Positions 24,169 through 28,854 of a stretch of 28,854 nt of DNA are shown one piece after another. A model generated the notes under the pieces. The model had not been told where the DNA came from. It did no database searches and saw only the letters and a list, made by a program, of their open reading frames with translations. The stretch spans positions 1-28,854 of the forward strand of contig JAVBUR010000101.1 in the NCBI GenBank assembly GCA_031555145.1. The letters run 5' to 3'. The first letter of the stretch is position 1; every line of letters begins with the position of its first letter. This DNA is from JAJDIA01 sp031555145 (GTDB taxonomy: Bacteria; Bacteroidota; Bacteroidia; Bacteroidales; Tannerellaceae). The position numbers and the translations under genes were made by a program.

Positions 24169-27100
24169 ATGACAAAAGTAAAGTTAATCTTATCCATCTT
24201 GTTTTTTGTGGCAGGTGCAGTTTGCCTGCATGCGGTTGATTTGAAATCTATCTACACCCAACAACCTAACGACCCGGAGGCTTTCTTCTTCACACCGGAG
24301 AACTACCATTTCAAAGCTGACGGTAAAACCGATGTGTCTGATATCCTGCAGGCAGCTATTAACCAGGTAAAGAAGGAACGAAACTTTGGTATCCTCTTTA
24401 TCCCCGATGGGAAGTACCGGATCAGTAAGACCATTTATGTGCCGGGGGCTATCCGCCTGATCGGTTATGGTAAGAACCGTCCGGAAATTATCCTGACCAA
24501 AAACTCTCCGGGTTTCCAGGAAGAAGTTCCCACCGATAAGGGTAAAGCCAGTTATATGTTCTGGTATGTGGGAGGTATTGTTGAACCGGGTGGTCCGGTA
24601 CGTGATGCCGGTGCAAGTACGTTCTATAGTGCCATGTCGAACATCAACCTGCGCATAGAAGACGGTAACTCGCATGCGGTCGGTTTGCGTACGCACTATG
24701 CCCAGCACAGTTTTATCAGCCACGTAGCTGTGTATGCAGGTAAAGGCAAGGCCGGACTGTTTGAAGTAGGGAATGAAATGGAGAATGTGGCCTTCTTTGG
24801 TGGCGATTATGGCATTTATAGTACTAAAGCATCACCTGGCTGGCAAGTAATGATGGTTGATTCCTATTTTGAAGGACAACGTAAGGCGGCTCTCCGGTGT
24901 CAGGAAACCGGTCTGGTGATGGTCAATATCCAGGTTAAGAACGTTCCTACCGTCTTTGATATTGATCCTAATTACGCTGATCGATTGTTTGTTGAGAACG
25001 GTCGTTTTGAAAATGTAAGTGGTCCGGCTGTTATCATCAGTAATGAAAACAATAGCAACAATGCGATCACTTTCCGTGATGTGGCGTGTAGTAATGTGCC
25101 TGTATTGGCTACATACAGCCGTAGCAACACGGATACGAAAGTAGCTCATAAGATGTATGTCATCAGGAATTACGCCCATGGTTTGCAGATGGACAATATG
25201 TCGGCACGCCCCGAATACTGCACGGTAGTCGATGTGGATCCGATCCGGCAGATGCCCACCGCATTGGTACGTGATATTCCCGCTTTACCGGCGATGGAAA
25301 CATGGGTAAATCTTCGTGATCTCGGAGCCAAGGGGGATGATGAAGCGGATGATACCAAAGCGATCCAGGCCGCTATTGATCAATACGACAATATCTATGT
25401 GCCCCAGGGTTGGTATCGCATTACCGAAACATTGAAGATGCGTCCGGGTACAAAACTGATTGGCCTGCATCCGTTCGGTACGCAGTTTCGTCTGGACGAA
25501 AGTACGCCTGCATTCAGTGGTTTCGGGGCGCCGAAAGCTATGCTGGAATCATCGGAAGGTGGTACGGATATCCTGAATGGTATCGGAATCAATACAGGTG
25601 GTTACAACTATCGTGCCGTAGGTGTGAAGTGGATGGCAGGTAAAGATTCTTACCTCAATGATATCAAATTTGTGGGAGGACACGGAGGATTGACCAAACC
25701 CAGGCCGGGCGATCCTACACGTCAGGATGCTTACTGGAACCAGCCGCCCCGTATCAGTTCACCGATGGATCCAGTAGCCGAACAGGGTATGGATCTGGCG
25801 TGGGATAACCAGTATTGGAGTTTCTGGATCACCAACAACGGGGGTGGAACCATCAAAGATGTGTGGACCGCATCTACCTACGCCGCCAGTGGCTTGTATG
25901 TGAACAACACCATTACGCCCGGACGTATCTATGCCATGTCGCTGGAGCACCATGTGCGTAACGAAGCTCGTTTCAAGAATGTAGCTAACTGGAAGGTCTA
26001 TTGCTTCCAACTGGAAGAAGAAAGCCGGGAAGGGACCCAATGTCAGCCGATCGAAATGGACGGTTGCCGGGATATTACCTTTGCCAACCTGTATATGTTC
26101 CGTGTGATCCGTATCAACGAGCCATATCCGTATTCAATCCGAATGTGGGAAAACTGTGAGAATATCGAGATACTGCACCTGCATAACTATTCGCAAATCA
26201 AATATACAACCGACAATCCGATGTACGACATCAACAAGGATATCGAAGTGCGCCCCTGGGAACTGCAACAACTTCTGTATACCGGAAATGAACCGCGTCG
26301 TGTGCCGCTAACCAACGAAACGGGCAAAGTACAGCAATTGGCCAAAGGCTTTGAATTTGCCGAAGGAATCACCAGCGACAGTAAAGGAAATGTATATTTC
26401 TCCGAACAACGTTTTCGCCGGGTGTATAAGTGGTCTGTAGAGACGAGCACGGTTTCGCTGGTTTCCGACTTCCCCTGGGAACCGATGTCACTGGGCGTGG
26501 ATACGCAGGATAATCTGTTGGTAGTGTTCCGTTATAAATCACAACCGGGATATTTGGTGGACGGTAAACAGGAAGTGCCTATTACCTATCCGGATACAAA
26601 AGGAACCTCTTTTGCCGGATATGGGAATAATGCCTTCGAAACGCGTGTGTATGCCATTGATCCGGATCGTCCCGAAGAAACAATCAACGCATTACCAAAA
26701 GTGCCGATGGGATCGGTGTCGCATGTCGCCAAAGCTTTGTATCCCTCGAATCGTTGGCGTGACTTCCACGATTTCAATACTGTCGTAATGTTCAAACCCG
26801 AAGGTTGCTTTGTAGCTCCCGACGGTAAGACGATCATACCTGACCAGTACGACCTGGCGCGCGGATCATCCCTGCTGGAGGCGTATCCGGGTAAACCTTT
26901 CTATGCTTCCGACGAATACGATCGCCGCATGGTGCGTATGGATGTGGCGGCTGACGGCACTTTGTCTAACCTGAAATACTTTGTGGAATGGGGTGAATTC
27001 GGTTCGACGGTAGATCGGAACGGCAGCCTCTATGTGGCTGACGGGAATATCCTTGTCTTCGACAAAGACAGTAAGCAGACCGGCTATATTGAAGTGCCTG

Positions 27101-27192
27101 AACGTCCTTCCAGCATCTGCTTCGGTGGAAAGGATGGAAATATATTGTTCATTACCGGACGTGCGGGATTGTTCAGCGTGCGGGTGAGGTAA
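24169..27192 (+). CDS. Secreted protein: two pectate-lyase-3/GH55-like beta-helices plus SMP-30-like propeller
   Basis: A signal peptide (MTKVKLILSILFFVAGAVCLHA) precedes two right-handed beta-helix modules, each starting with the Pectate_lyase_3 signature: KADGKTDVSDILQAAINQ near residue 50 and LGAKGDDEADDTKAIQAAID near 385. This tandem arrangement is that of GH55 beta-1,3-glucanases and related polysaccharidases. From about residue 725 (FEFAEGITSDSKGNVYFSEQ) to the end (GGKDGNILFITGRAGLFSVRV) lies a beta-propeller like SMP-30/gluconolactonase, with NGSLYVADGNILVF as one blade. The whole is 1,007 residues. A role in cutting a polysaccharide and opening or binding the product lactone is conceivable but unproven; catalytic residues could not be assigned by eye. 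It has its own promoter and its stop overlaps the convergent gene by 20 bases. Confidence 0.85.
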   Translation: MTKVKLILSILFFVAGAVCLHAVDLKSIYTQQPNDPEAFFFTPENYHFKADGKTDVSDILQAAINQVKKERNFGILFIPDGKYRISKTIYVPGAIRLIGYGKNRPEIILTKNSPGFQEEVPTDKGKASYMFWYVGGIVEPGGPVRDAGASTFYSAMSNINLRIEDGNSHAVGLRTHYAQHSFISHVAVYAGKGKAGLFEVGNEMENVAFFGGDYGIYSTKASPGWQVMMVDSYFEGQRKAALRCQETGLVMVNIQVKNVPTVFDIDPNYADRLFVENGRFENVSGPAVIISNENNSNNAITFRDVACSNVPVLATYSRSNTDTKVAHKMYVIRNYAHGLQMDNMSARPEYCTVVDVDPIRQMPTALVRDIPALPAMETWVNLRDLGAKGDDEADDTKAIQAAIDQYDNIYVPQGWYRITETLKMRPGTKLIGLHPFGTQFRLDESTPAFSGFGAPKAMLESSEGGTDILNGIGINTGGYNYRAVGVKWMAGKDSYLNDIKFVGGHGGLTKPRPGDPTRQDAYWNQPPRISSPMDPVAEQGMDLAWDNQYWSFWITNNGGGTIKDVWTASTYAASGLYVNNTITPGRIYAMSLEHHVRNEARFKNVANWKVYCFQLEEESREGTQCQPIEMDGCRDITFANLYMFRVIRINEPYPYSIRMWENCENIEILHLHNYSQIKYTTDNPMYDINKDIEVRPWELQQLLYTGNEPRRVPLTNETGKVQQLAKGFEFAEGITSDSKGNVYFSEQRFRRVYKWSVETSTVSLVSDFPWEPMSLGVDTQDNLLVVFRYKSQPGYLVDGKQEVPITYPDTKGTSFAGYGNNAFETRVYAIDPDRPEETINALPKVPMGSVSHVAKALYPSNRWRDFHDFNTVVMFKPEGCFVAPDGKTIIPDQYDLARGSSLLEAYPGKPFYASDEYDRRMVRMDVAADGTLSNLKYFVEWGEFGSTVDRNGSLYVADGNILVFDKDSKQTGYIEVPERPSSICFGGKDGNILFITGRAGLFSVRVR

Positions 27193-27898
27193 GTATGGCC
27201 AGATTCCGGTATTTCTCGACACGCTGTTGCTCCATTCTTAGTTCGTCGGCTTTGATCTGATGTTCAAACTTATGATTACGTTGTTCGACGCGCACCAGTT
27301 TCATCATGTCGAATTTTTCGGTGGTCCGTTTCTGCGTGACAATGACCGAATCCATATATCGTTGCCCCAATGTGGTATTTCCTATTCTCAGGTAGTATTT
27401 GCATAAGATTGGATACAGATTCACGGGTGAGAGATAAGGGCCAAGCTGATGGTTATATTCTTTGGCCAGGTCGATACAGTATTTACACATGCTGTATGTC
27501 CGGGGCTGTGGGGTGAGGGGGGATTGTGATGACTGTAAATAGATAATTGTATCATTCTCTTTGCATATCGCTTTTAAGTCTTGCTTTACATTCTCTGGAG
27601 TGTAGTTGTCTTCATAGTGCAGTTGGTATGCCATCGTATGGAACCGGTTTTCAAACTCCCAACGGTGGTTTCCGGCAGCGTCGGCAGCCTCTTTCATATA
27701 CATACAAAGTGTATCGGCCTGTTCCCTGCTTAATACATAATCCATTTTCCACCTGAGATCTTTTATTTCCATGGCATATGATGCGTATGGCTTGTCTATC
27801 ATCTTCATATAAGGATTATTAGTATCTGTTACAGAAGAAGCAAAACTACAGATAGGTATAACAAGGGCAATGGATAGAGCCGTAGACTTCATTTGCAT
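27173..27898 (-). pseudogene. Truncated helical-repeat sensor/regulator N-terminus (probable remnant)
   Basis: The ATG at 27898 (or 27892) starts a signal peptide (MQMKSTALSIALVIPICSFAS). About 200 residues of TPR-like helices follow, then a charged coiled-coil (KFEHQIKADELRMEQQRVEKYRN) and LAILTSPAR. In sensor kinases and LuxR-type regulators of Bacteroidales, this coiled-coil runs directly into a membrane helix and then a cytoplasmic output domain. Here the helix is cut after LAILT; the last four codons come from the opposite strand of the neighbouring gene's end. The promoter is intact, so it may still be expressed as a 241-residue secreted protein. It could instead be a naturally short periplasmic protein, but the end looks broken. 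Confidence 0.6.
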
Positions 27899-27938
27899 GG
27901 GGTTTCTTATGTGATATTCGGTTAATATAAGCATATAG

Positions 27939-27968
27939 CAAAAATATAGAATAGAATGAAAAGTCAAA
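27939..27968 (-). promoter_or_regulatory. Promoter of the truncated TPR gene
   Basis: On the - strand, -33 TTTG (27965-27968), 18 bases, then -7 TATTTTTG (27939-27946). Both match consensus, with a leader of about 34 bases to the ATG at 27898. This excludes the longer in-frame start far upstream, which would read through the promoter and the trxA terminator. Confidence 0.75.
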
Positions 27969-28002
27969 GCCCTGTTACAAAAAACAGATCGTGTTTTGTG
28001 AG

Positions 28003-28043
28003 AAAAAAAGAAGCCGCTCCGGTTGTTCGGGAACGGCTTCTTT
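28003..28043 (-). terminator. Rho-independent terminator of trxA
   Basis: On the - strand, AAAGAAGCCG pairs with CGGCTTCTTT, with further pairing inside (TCC/GGA and C/G pairs) around AACAA, then a T-run. It lies 22 bases after the trxA stop. T-rich ends on both sides could stop transcription in either direction. Confidence 0.88.
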
Positions 28044-28064
28044 CCTATATATAATAAAGTGGGG

Positions 28065-28379
28065 TTACAGAATCGCTTCGATCTTTTCGATGAATTTGTC
28101 TTTGGTAGTTGCACCAACTACTTTATCTACCATTTTACCGTCTTTGAAGAAGATCACTGTCGGAATGTTACGGATACCGAACTGGCCAACCACGTCATTG
28201 TTGCTGTCCACATCCATTTTACCAATAACCACACGGCCATCATAGTCTTGAGACAGTTCCTCAATAATCGGGCCGATCATGCGGCAAGGTCCGCACCATT
28301 CTGCCCAAAAGTCTAAAACCATTGGCTTTCCGGAGTTTACATATTCGTCAAAGTTTCCGTCTGTAATTTGTAGTGCCAT
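28065..28379 (-). CDS. trxA: Thioredoxin
   Basis: This is a cytoplasmic disulfide reductase. At 104 residues it is the standard length and has no signal peptide. The active site is WCGPC (C29 and C32) within LDFWAEWCGPCRMIGP. The cis-proline loop is NIPTVIFFKDG, and the buried Asp of the second strand is in VLDFW. The C-terminal helix ends TKDKFIEKIEAIL. It lies directly behind dnaE, an order I recall as common in Bacteroidales, with its own promoter in the short gap and a terminator after it. Confidence 0.97.
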   Translation of the reverse strand: MALQITDGNFDEYVNSGKPMVLDFWAEWCGPCRMIGPIIEELSQDYDGRVVIGKMDVDSNNDVVGQFGIRNIPTVIFFKDGKMVDKVVGATTKDKFIEKIEAIL

Positions 28380-28420
28380 AATTGTAATGTTGTTTTATAG
28401 GGTTGTTTTCTTATAAGTTT

Positions 28421-28452
28421 CAAAAGTACATATTCTTCACGTGACGAACAAA
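28421..28452 (-). promoter_or_regulatory. Promoter of trxA
   Basis: On the - strand, -33 TTTG (28449-28452), 20 bases, then -7 TACTTTTG (28421-28428). The -33 element begins at the base directly after the dnaE stop codon, so the promoter just fits into the gap. Confidence 0.75.
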
Positions 28453-28854
28453 CTAACCATTGATTTTGAAGTCGATATTCTCGTTTTCTTCCAGAAAGTC
28501 GATAAGCTCACGTGTGACATTCAGCCGTGTTTGCTGTGCCACCAGATTAATGGAAACATTTTGTTCCCCGTCAATGACCTTAAAATATAACAAACTATTG
28601 CCCGGATTGTTCTTGATCAGGACAGAAAGTTCGTTGATTGTCGGATCGTCCAGTCCGTGTATAGGCAAGGTGATGCTGATCCGTTCGATCAGCTTGTCTT
28701 TCTCATCCTGTAGGAGGCGGATATTGTTGATCCGGAAATCGAGTTCATTCTCGCGGTATTGTTTCGGTTCCACACGGCCACGGATAAGGAGGTACATCCC
28801 TAGTTTCCCGTATTTCGCATATTCGATATAGTCATTACCAAACAGGGCGATCTC
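28453..28854 (-). CDS. dnaE: DNA polymerase III alpha subunit, C-terminal end (partial)
   Basis: The last 133 codons of a gene whose start lies beyond the right edge. The frame is open from the edge (EIALFGNDYIEYAKYGKLG) into MYLLIRGRVEPKQYRENELDF, the OB-fold-like region found near the end of Bacteroidetes DnaE, and stops after FLEENENIDFKING. An ATG at 28797 is internal and not a real start. DnaE is the replicative polymerase subunit. The fragment lacks the catalytic domain, so identity rests on the C-terminal pattern and on trxA being the neighbour. Confidence 0.85.
   Translation of the reverse strand, partial: EIALFGNDYIEYAKYGKLGMYLLIRGRVEPKQYRENELDFRINNIRLLQDEKDKLIERISITLPIHGLDDPTINELSVLIKNNPGNSLLYFKVIDGEQNVSINLVAQQTRLNVTRELIDFLEENENIDFKING

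Noticed and set aside
27899..28117. Longer N-terminus for the truncated TPR gene
   Set aside because: It would cross the consensus promoter and the trxA terminator; the signal peptide starts at 27,898.
28453..28797. A separate 114-residue gene at the right edge
   Set aside because: The frame stays open to the edge and the sequence continues as the DnaE C-terminus, so the ATG is internal.

Overview
The window reads as a chromosome segment of a gut-type Bacteroidales, most likely Parabacteroides or a close relative. Three things point there: a SusC/SusD pair with glycosidase lipoproteins, single-chain SecDF and dnaE next to trxA, and repeated matches to the Bacteroidetes promoter (-33 TTTG, about 19 bases, -7 TAnnTTTG). 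The genus is an inference; no rRNA is present.

Left part (about 1-12,510, + strand). A GC-rich cluster of short hairpins and an AT-rich non-coding leader with four TTGACT repeats precede a polysaccharide-utilisation-type locus. Its order is a SusC porin with an N-terminal STN domain, a SusD lipoprotein, a strong hairpin, a GH92 alpha-mannosidase lipoprotein with CHB_HEX_C and PA14 modules, a PhoA-type alkaline phosphatase lipoprotein, a GH63/MGH1-like (alpha/alpha)6 glycosidase with a Tat signal, and a secreted GDPD/PI-PLC-superfamily phosphodiesterase. Mannosidase, phosphodiesterase and phosphomonoesterase together suggest a phosphorylated or phosphodiester-linked mannose glycan, such as yeast phosphomannan, GPI-anchor glycan or phosphatidylinositol mannoside. 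This is the most interesting system in the window, and its substrate is inferred only.

Middle part (12,511-19,091). A very long perfect hairpin separates the locus from a convergent lipoprotein with two 3-keto-disaccharide hydrolase (DUF1080) domains. Next come argS and an HU gene on the - strand, then a divergent + strand operon of two rhomboid proteases and a membrane-anchored endonuclease/exonuclease/phosphatase-family protein.

Right part (19,092-28,854). Two DUF4468 secreted proteins lie on the - strand, divergent from secDF. A large secreted protein (two pectate-lyase-like beta-helices plus an SMP-30-like propeller) follows with its own promoter. Its 3' end overlaps a convergent gene that looks like a regulator or sensor cut off where its membrane helix should begin. 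The window ends with trxA and the 3' end of dnaE on the - strand. I saw no tRNA, rRNA, CRISPR array, transposase gene or prophage.
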